Source of the DNA: Microbacterium sp.
Lineage (GTDB): Bacteria > Actinomycetota > Actinomycetes > Actinomycetales > Microbacteriaceae
DNA length: 64,000 nucleotides
Direction of reading: 5' to 3'
Assembly (NCBI GenBank): GCA_019510305.1
Contig: JAEKKN010000022.1
Span: forward strand, 1-64,000
This document shows, piece after piece, positions 51,400-60,599 of this stretch. Under the pieces are notes generated by a model that saw nothing but the letters and a program-made list of their open reading frames with translations, was not told where the DNA came from and searched no databases. The position numbers and the translations under genes were made by a program. The first letter of the stretch is position 1, and each line of letters starts with the position of its first letter.

Positions 51400-51687
51400 A
51401 TGTCCGTCTTCACCGTCGACACAGAAGCCGTCGCCACCGCGCAGGGCTCGACCCGCGCCACCATGGAGCGGCTGCAGAGCGAGTCCGCGACCCTGATGGC
51501 TCAGCTCACGCAGCTCGAGTCGTCGTGGTCGGGTGCCGCGTCGGTCGCGTTCCAGAACTGCGCGCAGCAATGGCGCGGTGCGCAGCTGCACGTCGAGCAG
51601 GTCCTCGAGTCGATCGGCACCGCCCTCGGCGGAGCGGCGACGCAGTACGCCGACGCCGATCAGTACTCTGCGAGCCTGTTCCGCTGA
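51400..51687 (+). CDS. WXG100-family (EsxA-like) protein
   Basis: 95 aa helical hairpin. The turn is SSWSGAASVAFQ: the WXG motif has Ser as the middle residue (WSG). N- and C-terminal helices (GSTRATMERLQSESATLMAQ, QLHVEQVLESIGTALGG) fit a secreted dimer of the Esx type. A YxxxD/E export signal may be YADADQY near the end. AAAGGAG precedes the ATG. No ESX/T7SS machinery or EspG-type partner is adjacent, so either it is exported by a system elsewhere or has another role. Confidence 0.82.
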   Translation: MSVFTVDTEAVATAQGSTRATMERLQSESATLMAQLTQLESSWSGAASVAFQNCAQQWRGAQLHVEQVLESIGTALGGAATQYADADQYSASLFR

Positions 51688-51698
51688 CCCCCGAAAAG

Positions 51699-51732
51699 CA
51701 GAAACGCCCCGGCCTGAGCCGGGGCGTTTCTG
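51699..51732 (+). terminator. Terminator of the WXG100 gene
   Basis: A perfect 15-bp inverted repeat (51699-51713 with 51718-51732) with loop CTGA; the 3' arm ends GTTTCTG followed by TCTAAT. Confidence 0.8.
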
Positions 51733-51745
51733 TCTAATGAACTCT

Positions 51746-51758
51746 GGGTTCCTGAGCC
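51746..51758. repeat. Second copy of the GGGTTCCTGAGCC repeat
   Basis: Identical to 13 nt at 4759-4771. The following ~70 bp to the groEL stop are GC-rich and include inverted repeats but no gene. Confidence 0.45.
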
Positions 51759-51828
51759 GGGGCCCCGCGCCCGGAGGCTCCGGGCAGCGCGCTAGCGCTG
51801 TCTGGAGTGGGGCGTGGGGATCGAAGGA

Positions 51829-53484
<1,656 letters not shown>

Positions 53485-53511
53485 TTAGCACTCAGAGTGA
53501 GAGAGTGCTAA
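53485..53511 (-). promoter_or_regulatory. CIRCE element (HrcA operator)
   Basis: TTAGCACTC-N9-GAGTGCTAA is a perfect match to the CIRCE consensus. It lies upstream of groEL and is bound by HrcA with release on heat shock. Confidence 0.95.
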
Positions 53512-53572
53512 CGCCATTCTGGCACTCGACACCTTCGAGTGCAAGCCGCCGGAGGGGGAGACGGGCACCGCC

Positions 53573-54151
53573 TCAGGGAGCCGGCGTGTCCTCAGGGGTG
53601 GCCGGTGCAGAGCTCAAGCGGTCGAGGCCGATGACGACGGTCATCTGCTTCTGGTCGGTGGTGTTCTGATCGGCGTAGAAGTCGCTCTGCTCGACCTCTG
53701 CCCCGCCGAGGAGGTTGGCGAGTCCGATCGCCGCCAGCTCGTCGGCGGCGTCGACGTAGTACACCGTCGTCGTGGAGAAATCCTGGCTCGTGCTGTCGCT
53801 GGCGAACACGATGCCCGCCGGCCAGCCGCTGTTGATCAGGGTCTCGCGCATCTGCGTGTCGAGCCCCTCGTCGGGCGTCGCGTTCAGGATCACGACCGAA
53901 TAGCTCGTGTCGACCACGCCGGTCTCGACCGGCGTGGGAGTGGAGCTCGGCACCGCCTCGGGGAACAGCGTGATGCGCCCCATGACCACGAGAGAGCCGA
54001 AGATGCCGCCGATGATGAGCACGAGAGCGGCCACGAACGACCACAGCAGAACGACCCAGCCGTTCATGCCCGGAGCCTCGGCGCGGTGCGCCCCTACTCG
54101 TCCAGTCGAACGGGGGACGTCATCGAATCGGTCTCGAGTGGGCTTGGACAC
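53573..54151 (-). CDS. Membrane-anchored LytR C-terminal-domain protein
   Basis: 192 aa. A short cytoplasmic segment of 28 residues, one membrane helix (GWVVLLWSFVAALVLIIGGI), a Pro/Ser/Thr-rich spacer and a LytR_C domain (SYSVVILNATPDEGLDTQMRETLINSGWPAGI and TTVYYVDAADELAAIGLANLLG). The domain is that found at the end of LCP cell-wall ligases but the catalytic LCP part is absent. The GTG at 54151 has TAGCAT 6 nt upstream (leaderless). The role may be cell-wall related; unproven. Confidence 0.88.
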   Translation of the reverse strand: MSKPTRDRFDDVPRSTGRVGAHRAEAPGMNGWVVLLWSFVAALVLIIGGIFGSLVVMGRITLFPEAVPSSTPTPVETGVVDTSYSVVILNATPDEGLDTQMRETLINSGWPAGIVFASDSTSQDFSTTTVYYVDAADELAAIGLANLLGGAEVEQSDFYADQNTTDQKQMTVVIGLDRLSSAPATPEDTPAP

Positions 54152-54160
54152 CCCTCGATG

Positions 54161-54418
54161 CTAGCCGACGAATCCTGGAGTCCGTGTGGAGCGCTGGAAC
54201 GCCCGGGCGTCGCGGATGCGGCGGAGTCGGCCGACCAGCATCGGGTCGTATCTCAGCGCCTCTTCCGAGTCGATGAGGCGGCCCAGCAGCTGGTAGTAGC
54301 GTGCCGCGCTCATTCCGAGCTGGGCGCGGATCGCCTCCTCCTTCGCGCCGCTGTGCCGAGGCCACAGGGTCTCGAGCGCGAGGATGGCGCGGTCGCGCTC
54401 CGTCATCTCACCCAGCAT
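54161..54418 (-). CDS. DUF3263 protein
   Basis: 85 aa helical protein typical of actinobacteria: MTERDRAILALETLWPRHSG, then GAKEEAIRAQLGMSAARYYQ and LLGRLIDSEEALRYDPMLVG. The helical pattern resembles sigma-factor region-4-like HTH, so it may bind DNA, but this is not established. TAGTCT lies 6 nt before the ATG. It ends 9 nt before the LytR_C gene start. Confidence 0.88.
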   Translation of the reverse strand: MLGEMTERDRAILALETLWPRHSGAKEEAIRAQLGMSAARYYQLLGRLIDSEEALRYDPMLVGRLRRIRDARAFQRSTRTPGFVG

Positions 54419-54427
54419 GGGAACAGA

Positions 54428-55420
54428 CTAGATCGCCGCGGAGTGCATGCCTGCACGCCACTCCCATCGGCGCCCGAGCGGGTCGGATGCCGCGCGCACC
54501 GCACCGTCGAGAGCGACGACGAATCCCGGCCAGGTCTCGGCGTCGACTGCGGGTTCCCATACATCCAGGAGCCCTGGTGGATCGATCGTGATCCATCGCG
54601 CGGGCAGCCCGCGGATGCGCTCGACGAGCGCCGTCCTCGGCTCGCGCGGGATGTGCACGAGCACACCCGGCGTCGTGATCACGAGAGTCGCCTCGGCGGG
54701 CGCCGAGCGCGCGAGCGCGTCGACTTCGGCGAGCGCGTCGCCCGCGATCAGCAGAGGCGGATCGGATGCCGCGATGTCGAGTGCCGCGGCGACGCGCTGC
54801 TCGCGCCCCTCCTCCCCCGGCCACACGAGTCCCTGCAGCCAGCGCCGGTCGCGGTCGTCAGCCGCATCCAGAGGCGTGAGGTCGATGCCGGCGCGCCACA
54901 CGACTCGCGGCAGGCGCATGGGCGGCAGGGCTCCCGTGACGACGCTCTCCAGCACCACCGGCGACGGGCCCGATTCCGGATCGAGCGTCCGCCGCACAGC
55001 GCCGGCCGCATCGATGAACCGGTACGAGTAGCGGTCGGGGTACAGGCACAGCCCTGCCGACGCCCCGATCTCCAGCAGCGCGATCGGCCCGTCGATCTCG
55101 CTGAGGACCGGGAGCAGCGGGGAGAGCCGCAGCGGCTCGTTGGTCTGCAGCCGCCTCGCCGTGCACTCGGCGACGATGTCGTCCGCGTGTGCGAGCACGA
55201 AGTCGCGCCACGCGCCGAAGCCGTCCAGGCCTGCCCCGAGCATCCGGGTCACGGCGAACACCAGCGGCGGCTGTCGCCTGTTCTCGGGTATCCGTTCGAT
55301 AACCCGACTGACCGCACCGTCGGCGGCGACGCCGCGCGCCCACTCGGCGTACAGTTCGCTGCGCCCTGGCGCCTCCTCCTCGGCGAAACGCGCGTATCGG
55401 CGCTGCACGGCATCCGTCAT
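54428..55420 (-). CDS. DUF2332 protein
   Basis: 330 aa. A conserved actinobacterial family of unknown role. The visible GASAGLCLYPDRYSYRF segment near 125 and LPRVVWRAGIDLTPLDAADD are standard for it; the glycine-rich IALLEIGASAGL is reminiscent of an SAM-dependent methyltransferase motif I, so a methyltransferase relation is possible. I start at the ATG at 55420 preceded by GGAGGG; the longer frame to 55573 lacks a signal and overlaps msrB. It is divergent from msrB. Confidence 0.85.
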   Translation of the reverse strand: MTDAVQRRYARFAEEEAPGRSELYAEWARGVAADGAVSRVIERIPENRRQPPLVFAVTRMLGAGLDGFGAWRDFVLAHADDIVAECTARRLQTNEPLRLSPLLPVLSEIDGPIALLEIGASAGLCLYPDRYSYRFIDAAGAVRRTLDPESGPSPVVLESVVTGALPPMRLPRVVWRAGIDLTPLDAADDRDRRWLQGLVWPGEEGREQRVAAALDIAASDPPLLIAGDALAEVDALARSAPAEATLVITTPGVLVHIPREPRTALVERIRGLPARWITIDPPGLLDVWEPAVDAETWPGFVVALDGAVRAASDPLGRRWEWRAGMHSAAI

Positions 55421-55476
55421 CCCTCCATTCTCGTCGCACTGCGCCCGGTCACAGGCAGACGCGAGAGAATGGGTCC

Positions 55477-55881
55477 ATGTCGTACAGCGTGGACAAGACC
55501 GAAGAACAGTGGCGCGAAGAACTCGGCGCCGATCAGTACGCAGTGCTGCGCCAGGCCGCGACCGAGCGTGCATGGACCGGTGAGCTGCTCGACGAGAAGC
55601 GCGCCGGGCTCTACACCTGCGGCGCGTGCGGTGCCGAGCTCTTCAAGAGCGGTACGAAGTTCGACTCGGGGTGCGGCTGGCCGAGCTTCTACGAGTCGAT
55701 CCGCCCCGAGGCGGTCGAGCTCATCGAGGACACGAGCCTGGGCATGTCACGCACGGAAGTGCGCTGCAGGAACTGCGGTTCGCACCTGGGCCACGTCTTC
55801 CCCGACGGCTTCGGCACGCCCACCGGCGACCGCTACTGCATGAACTCGATCGCCCTGAACTTCACGCCGGACGCCGAGTGA
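55477..55881 (+). CDS. msrB: Peptide-methionine (R)-S-oxide reductase
   Basis: 134 aa. Reduces free-standing methionine-R-sulfoxide in proteins. Structural zinc CxxC pairs: CGAC near 48-51 and CRNC near 98-101. Active site GCGWPSFYESI near 65 and catalytic Cys in RYCMNSIALNF near 122-132. The full family pattern is present; it ends GTG/TGA-overlapping with the nitroreductase-like gene, so both are probably co-translated in an oxidative-stress unit. Confidence 0.95.
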   Translation: MSYSVDKTEEQWREELGADQYAVLRQAATERAWTGELLDEKRAGLYTCGACGAELFKSGTKFDSGCGWPSFYESIRPEAVELIEDTSLGMSRTEVRCRNCGSHLGHVFPDGFGTPTGDRYCMNSIALNFTPDAE

Positions 55882-56471
55882 GCGCGCTCGAGGCGGTCCG
55901 CTCTCGCCAGTCCTGGTCGAAGGTCACCGAGCTCGCACCGGGCCGAGAGGAGCTCCTGCAGCTCGTTGCGGCCGCCGGCCGGGTCGCTGACCATTCCTCG
56001 TTGCGGCCCTGGCGCCTGATCGAGCTCCGCGGTGCGGATCGCGAAGTGCTGGGCGCTGCGATCGCGAAGGCCGAGGGCGACTCGTCTCCGTCATCGAAGC
56101 CGCTGCGCGCCCCGCTCCTCATCGCCGTGGTCGCGAGCTACCGCAAGAGCGAGAAGGTTCCGCGGTGGGAGCAGGAGGCCGTGGCCTCCGGTGTCGCGCA
56201 CACGCTGAGCCTGCTGCTCGACGAGGCCGGCTGGGGCGTGCTGTGGCGCACAGGGCACTACACGCGCTCGAAAGCCGTCGCCAAGGCGCACGGCCTCGGC
56301 AAGGATGAGGAGCTGCTCGGCTGGCTGTACGTCGGCGGCAAGCCCGCCGGCAAGCGTCCGGGCCGCCGCAAAGCTGTCGACGCCCGTCGTCTTCTGACGC
56401 GACTGCCGAATCCCGAGAAGGCGTCAGCGAAGGCCGACAAGCCTTCCAAGAAGTCCAAGAAGAAGAAGTAG
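55878..56471 (+). CDS. Nitroreductase-family protein (YdjA-like) with Lys-rich tail
   Basis: 197 aa, GTG start at 55878 overlapping the msrB stop by 4 nt. FMN-binding nitroreductase fold: RQSWSKVTELAPGREELLQL near the N-terminus, RVADHSSLRPWRLIEL (about 37-52), PLLIAVVASYRKSEKVPRWE, DEAGWGVLWRTGHY near 118-130, LGWLYVGGKPAGKRP. The last ~25 residues are Lys/Ser/Ala-rich (KPSKKSKKKK), probably disordered and possibly RNA- or membrane-surface binding. Substrate unknown. Confidence 0.86.
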   Translation: MSALEAVRSRQSWSKVTELAPGREELLQLVAAAGRVADHSSLRPWRLIELRGADREVLGAAIAKAEGDSSPSSKPLRAPLLIAVVASYRKSEKVPRWEQEAVASGVAHTLSLLLDEAGWGVLWRTGHYTRSKAVAKAHGLGKDEELLGWLYVGGKPAGKRPGRRKAVDARRLLTRLPNPEKASAKADKPSKKSKKKK

Positions 56472-56475
56472 CCGC

Positions 56476-56916
56476 TCAGCCGCCCAACGCGGCGAGGAGA
56501 TCGGCGAAATGATCGAGGTCGTCGGCTGACCACACGCGCAGACGCTCGCCGAGTCGCTCCTCGCAGCGCGCCCGCGCGGCGGCGACCCGCTCCTGAGCGA
56601 GGTCGGTCGCCACGAGAACCCGCGCACGGCGGTCGTCGGGGTCACGGACGCTCTCGACCAGCCCCAGCTCCTCGAGCTGGCGCACCTGGCGGCTCACCGC
56701 CGACTTGTCGGTCTGCAGGCGCTCGATGATCGCCCCCGCAGAGGTGGCCTTGCCGGTCGCGATCGACGTCAGAACCTGGTAGCCGAGCGGCTGCAGGTCG
56801 GGATGCACGGTGACTGCGGCTTCACGCCAGCTCACACGGATACGCGCGAAGAGTCCGGCGAGCTCGTGCTCGACCCTGGCGACGGCGAGATCGAGATCGG
56901 ACGGTTCTTCGGTCAT
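56476..56916 (-). CDS. MarR-family regulator (first of a pair)
   Basis: 146 aa. HTH at about 45-95: LGYQVLTSIATGKATSAGAI, ERLQTDKSAVSRQVRQLEEL, wing DPDDRRARVLVATDLAQ. TACACT lies 7 nt before the ATG (leaderless). It is near-paralogous to the next gene (similar DKSxxSRQVRxLE core). The gene converges with the nitroreductase gene, and may repress it, itself or the exporter upstream. Confidence 0.9.
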   Translation of the reverse strand: MTEEPSDLDLAVARVEHELAGLFARIRVSWREAAVTVHPDLQPLGYQVLTSIATGKATSAGAIIERLQTDKSAVSRQVRQLEELGLVESVRDPDDRRARVLVATDLAQERVAAARARCEERLGERLRVWSADDLDHFADLLAALGG

Positions 56917-56941
56917 GCTCGCCAGTGTAGAGCGCGTCGCC

Positions 56942-57397
56942 TCAGGCCTCGGCCAGAAGGCGGAACACCTTCGACGCCGTCCTGATCTCGTCGGCGGTCA
57001 GTTCGCCGATCACGGCGCGCAGGCGCAGGGCGTATTCGCCCCGCACCTGCGCGAGCACGGCTCGCGCCTTCGGCGTCACCGTGAGCACCCGCAGGCGGCC
57101 GTCGCGATCATCCGGGCGCGACTCCAGAAGGCCGTGGCACTCCAGCATCCGCACCTGACGACTGATGACCGACTTGTCCATCTCGAAACGCTCGGCCAGC
57201 TCGTGCGCGCTCGACGCCCCTGCACCGTCGAGGAAGGTCAGCAGCTTGTAGCCGGCCACCTGCAGCTCGGGGTCGACTCGGGCGGCGGAGTCCTTCCACA
57301 GCAGCCGGGCCTTCGCGAAGATCAGGTTCAGCTGGCCCTGGAAATCCGCCAGGGCCGCATCGACGTCCGACGGCATCGCGAGTTCCGAAGTGGACAT
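56942..57397 (-). CDS. MarR-family regulator of the adjacent exporter
   Basis: 151 aa. HTH with LQVAGYKLLTFLDGAGASSA, ERFEMDKSVISRQVRMLECH and wing DRDGRLRVLTVTPKAR. The ATG at 57397 is one base after the exporter stop, so translation is coupled. It is the natural repressor of the exporter through the twin TAGTTG-N8-CAACYA operators. Like its neighbour it lacks redox cysteine pairs, except a single Cys in ECHGLL that could be oxidant-sensing. Confidence 0.9.
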   Translation of the reverse strand: MSTSELAMPSDVDAALADFQGQLNLIFAKARLLWKDSAARVDPELQVAGYKLLTFLDGAGASSAHELAERFEMDKSVISRQVRMLECHGLLESRPDDRDGRLRVLTVTPKARAVLAQVRGEYALRLRAVIGELTADEIRTASKVFRLLAEA

Positions 57398-57398
57398 G

Positions 57399-59057
57399 TC
57401 AGCGCCGCGAGGACCCGGCGCCGATGACGCCGATGGTGCCGGTCGAGGCTCCCATCTCGGCCTCCGCGACCTCGATCGCCGACTCCTCCGCCTGCTCCAG
57501 CAGCTGCTCGGCGGCGTTCTTGGTCGACAACGGCTTGTTCTTGATGAACGCGATCGCGATGATCGCGATCAGCGCGAGCGGGATCGCGATGATGAACGCG
57601 TCGGCGATGCCGTGGCCGTACGCCCCCTCGACGATCGCGCGGATCGTGTGCGGCAGCTCGCCGACCTTCGGCACGTCGCCCGAGGCGAGATGCTTCAGAG
57701 CGCCGATCTCTTCGGGTGTCGTCGGCGTGAAGCCGGCGAGCGCGTCGGTGATGTAGTTCGCCACGCTCGTCGAGAGGGTCGCCCCCATGACGGTCACGCC
57801 GATGGTGCCGGCGATCGTGCGGAAGAAGTTGACGTTCGACGAGGCGGCACCCAGCTGCTGCGGAGCGGTGTCGTTCTGCACGATGAGCGTGAGGTTCTGC
57901 ATCACCATGCCGAGGCCGGCTCCGAGGATGAACATGAACGTGGCGACGAGCGGGAACGGGGTGTCGTAGCGCAGCGTCGCCATCAGAGAGACGCCGACGG
58001 TGGTCAGCACGGAGCCTGTGAGCATCCATCCCTTCCACTTGCCGAAGCGGCTGACGAGCTGGCCGATGATGATCGACGCACCCATCTGCCCGATGATCAT
58101 CGGGATGGTCATGAGGCCGGACTCGGTGGGCGTGGCGCCACGGGCCAGCTGGAAGTACTGCGCGAGGAACACCGAGGTCGCGAACATCGAGACGCCGATG
58201 GCGATCGAGGCGATGACCGACAGGGTGAAGGTGCGGTTGCGGAACAGCGACATCGGCACGATCGGTTCCTTGACGAAGAACTCGACGGTGATGAAGGCGG
58301 CGATCGCGACGCCCGCGGTGACGGCGAGCATGATGCTCGTCGAGGAGTCCCAGTCGAACTGGCTGCCGCCCATCGACACCCAGATGAGCAGGGTCGAGAC
58401 GCCGACGGCGAGCAGCACGATGCCGAAGTAGTCGATCGACACCTTGGTGTCGCGCTGTGGCTTGGGCAGGTGCAGGGTGAACTGCAGCAGCACGAGGGCG
58501 AGGATCGCGAAGGGCACGCCGACGAAGAAGTTGGAGCGCCAGCCCCAGACGTCGGTGAGGAGTCCGCCGAGCAGCGGGCCGCCGATCGTGCCGAGGGCCA
58601 TGATGCCGCCGACGACGCCCATGTACTTGCCGCGCTCGCGGGGCGAGATGATGAGGGCGACCGCGATCATGACGAGCGACATGAGTCCGCCGACGCCGAT
58701 GCCCTGGATCACGCGGACGGCGATCAGCATGTTGGTGTCGGTCGAGAAGCCGGCGATCACCGTGCCGACGGTGAAGATGACGAGCGAGAGCTGCACGAGG
58801 ATCTTGCGGTCGACGAGGTCGGCGAGCTTGCCCCAGATCGGGGTGGAGACGGCGGTCGCCAGCAGGCTCGCGGTGATGACCCAGGTGTACTGGGACTGGG
58901 TGCCACCGAGGTCGGCGATGATGACGGGCATCGAGGTCGACACGACGGTGCCCGAGAGCACCGCGACGAACATTCCGACGATGAGGCCGGAGATCGCTGT
59001 GAAGACCTCGCGCGCCGAGCGCGCGGTCTCGAGGGGCGTGGAAGAAGTGGTGGTCAC
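57399..59057 (-). CDS. MFS drug transporter, DHA2/EmrB-QacA type
   Basis: 552 aa from the GTG at 59057, preceded by CAGGAGT 8 nt upstream. An ATG at 59099 would place the start inside an operator. 14 predicted helices. TM1 with the Asp/Gly region VGMFVAVLSGTVVSTSMPVI; the motif A loop GKLADLVDRKILVQ near 75-88; motif C in TM5 (GGIMALGTIGGPLLGGLLTD). The C-terminus has a charged region (LLEQAEESAIEVAEAEMG). Export of hydrophobic or cationic compounds is probable. It is co-translated with the MarR gene and controlled by two operators. Confidence 0.93.
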   Translation of the reverse strand: MTTTSSTPLETARSAREVFTAISGLIVGMFVAVLSGTVVSTSMPVIIADLGGTQSQYTWVITASLLATAVSTPIWGKLADLVDRKILVQLSLVIFTVGTVIAGFSTDTNMLIAVRVIQGIGVGGLMSLVMIAVALIISPRERGKYMGVVGGIMALGTIGGPLLGGLLTDVWGWRSNFFVGVPFAILALVLLQFTLHLPKPQRDTKVSIDYFGIVLLAVGVSTLLIWVSMGGSQFDWDSSTSIMLAVTAGVAIAAFITVEFFVKEPIVPMSLFRNRTFTLSVIASIAIGVSMFATSVFLAQYFQLARGATPTESGLMTIPMIIGQMGASIIIGQLVSRFGKWKGWMLTGSVLTTVGVSLMATLRYDTPFPLVATFMFILGAGLGMVMQNLTLIVQNDTAPQQLGAASSNVNFFRTIAGTIGVTVMGATLSTSVANYITDALAGFTPTTPEEIGALKHLASGDVPKVGELPHTIRAIVEGAYGHGIADAFIIAIPLALIAIIAIAFIKNKPLSTKNAAEQLLEQAEESAIEVAEAEMGASTGTIGVIGAGSSRR

Positions 59058-59078
59058 AGTGGAAGACTCCTGCGTAAA

Positions 59079-59140
59079 TAGTTGATCTCCATCAACCATA
59101 CGCCATTAGTTGCAATAAGGCAACTATCGATGCAGGTCAA
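59079..59140 (-). promoter_or_regulatory. Exporter promoter with two MarR-type operators
   Basis: Site 1, TAGTTG-N8-CAACCA at 59079-59098, and site 2, TAGTTG-N8-CAACTA at 59107-59126, share the same 6-8-6 layout, with centres 28 bp apart. On the minus strand TTGACC (59135-59140), 17 nt, TATTGC (59112-59117) makes a promoter: site 2 covers the -10 and spacer, site 1 lies just downstream. Either would block transcription of the exporter-marR operon. Confidence 0.7.
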
Positions 59141-60090
59141 CCATTCTTGCGGTGCCCACGCCGTCGCGGAACCGCCACGACGACCGAGAGCACGGCGACG
59201 ACGATCATCGTGATCAGCTGCCACAGCTGCGGGCCCGCTTCGGCAGGCCAGAGCAGATCGATGATGACGGATGCCGTGAGCTGCCCGAGCACCGATCCCA
59301 GCCCCATCAGCAGCACCCCGGTGTGCGCCACGATGAAGGCGCCGAGGAGGATGTACGCGAAGCCGAGGAGACCTCCCAGATACAGCCAGGGCTCGGGAGG
59401 CGGCGGCTGCGCCGGCCCTCGGAGCACGACGCTCACCCCTGCGGCGACCGCGAGGGCGATCACTCCGCCGACGAAGCTCATCAGCGTGGCCGCCATCGGC
59501 GACTGCACCCTCTGGGCGAGCCGCCCGTTGGCCGCCGCCTGCCAGGCGATGCCGACCCCGGCAGCGAACGGCAGCAGCAGCATCCACAGCGGCGCAGAGG
59601 CGAGCACGTCACCGGAGAGCGAGATCGCGACCGCCGCGAGGGCGAAGACTCCCCCGAGCACGCGTCCGACCGTCACGGCGACGACACCCGCAGGGCCGAC
59701 GCCCAGCCGATCGAGCACCAGGCCGTGCAGAGTCTGACCCGCCACGACTCCCACCGTGAACAGCGACACCCCGAGCACTCCGGCAGTGATCCCCTGCGTG
59801 GAGACGGTGAGCGCGCCGCACGTTCCGCCCAGGAGCATCCAGAACGGGATCGTCCGTCCGCGCACTCCTCGCCACAGCCGCGCAGCACCCTGCCTCGCCG
59901 AGGGGATGCACGGGATGACCACGATCAGGATCAGAAGTCCCACCGCGAAGGATATGAAGCCCGCCACGATCCCGTTGCCGACCTCGACGCCGAGGACGCC
60001 GTTCACGCGCGCCTGCACGGCCGTCATGACCCCGATCGCCACCGCGCCGCCGAGCGCGACGGGGGCGGGCAGCGGGCGCTTCTCGATCAC
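59137..60090 (-). CDS. DMT-superfamily transporter, YdcZ/DUF606 type
   Basis: 317 aa with ten hydrophobic helices in two homologous halves of about 150 residues, each beginning with the QAxxNG pattern (MTAVQARVNGVLGVEVGNGI near 22, AWQAAANGRLAQRVQSPMAA near 185). This duplicated DUF606 architecture is known for the YdcZ group. Substrate unknown. TAGGGT is 6 nt before the GTG at 60090. It shares no sign of coupling with the exporter downstream. Its C-terminus is basic (VPRRRGHRKNG). Confidence 0.87.
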   Translation of the reverse strand: MIEKRPLPAPVALGGAVAIGVMTAVQARVNGVLGVEVGNGIVAGFISFAVGLLILIVVIPCIPSARQGAARLWRGVRGRTIPFWMLLGGTCGALTVSTQGITAGVLGVSLFTVGVVAGQTLHGLVLDRLGVGPAGVVAVTVGRVLGGVFALAAVAISLSGDVLASAPLWMLLLPFAAGVGIAWQAAANGRLAQRVQSPMAATLMSFVGGVIALAVAAGVSVVLRGPAQPPPPEPWLYLGGLLGFAYILLGAFIVAHTGVLLMGLGSVLGQLTASVIIDLLWPAEAGPQLWQLITMIVVAVLSVVVAVPRRRGHRKNG

Positions 60091-60169
60091 CTCTCGACCC
60101 TAGCCGAGCGGCTGTCCGCGGCCAGGACCCCGAACCGAGGAGCTTCTGGTCGCCCAGGGGGCGCAGGTC

Positions 60170-60532
60170 GTGTTCGCAGGTGCCACGCCCCGGCAGCACA
60201 CGGACTGGATGCAGACCGTCGACCAGACCGGATGGCCGCACGCGATGGTGATCACCGAGCTGCCGGAACGAGCGATATCCGAAGCCATGGCAGTGATCGG
60301 CGCACTGCGTTCCGCGGGCGTGCGGGTACTGGCGGTCACCCAACCAGGCTCGCGGACGATCGCGCGTGCGCTGGGCGTCGCGGACGCAGCGGCCCGTATC
60401 GGCATCCGTCACAACGCAGCCCGGAAGTACCTCGCTCGGATCAGGGACAAATACACTGCGGCTGGTCACCAGGCTCGGACGAAGCTCGAACTCGCCCGCC
60501 TCGCGTACGACGAAGGCTTCCTCATCCGCTGA
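60170..60532 (+). CDS. 5'-truncated LuxR/response-regulator-like protein
   Basis: 120 aa from the GTG at 60170. The C-terminal part IGIRHNAARKYLARIRDKYT and ARTKLELARLAYDEGFLIR looks like a LuxR-type HTH; the preceding section has alternating beta/alpha segments (HAMVITELPERAISEAM, AGVRVLAVTQPGSRT) like a degenerate receiver. The frame is open back to 60104 with coding-like sequence (EELLVAQGAQVVFAGATP) but no start codon there, as though the 5' end were lost. It may be a pseudogene or a short functional regulator. No ribosome site visible. Confidence 0.45.
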   Translation: MFAGATPRQHTDWMQTVDQTGWPHAMVITELPERAISEAMAVIGALRSAGVRVLAVTQPGSRTIARALGVADAAARIGIRHNAARKYLARIRDKYTAAGHQARTKLELARLAYDEGFLIR

Positions 60533-60548
60533 CTCCGGCTCCTGACGC

Positions 60549-60585
60549 GACGAAGGCTCTCACCCCAGGGGTGAGAGCCTTCGTC
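60549..60585. terminator. Strong bidirectional hairpin
   Basis: An 18-bp inverted repeat (60549-60566 with 60568-60585), effectively a long stem with a tight loop. It lies between the LuxR-like ORF and the end of the convergent surface-protein gene. Confidence 0.75.
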
Positions 60586-60599
60586 GTGTCAGCCTCGGA

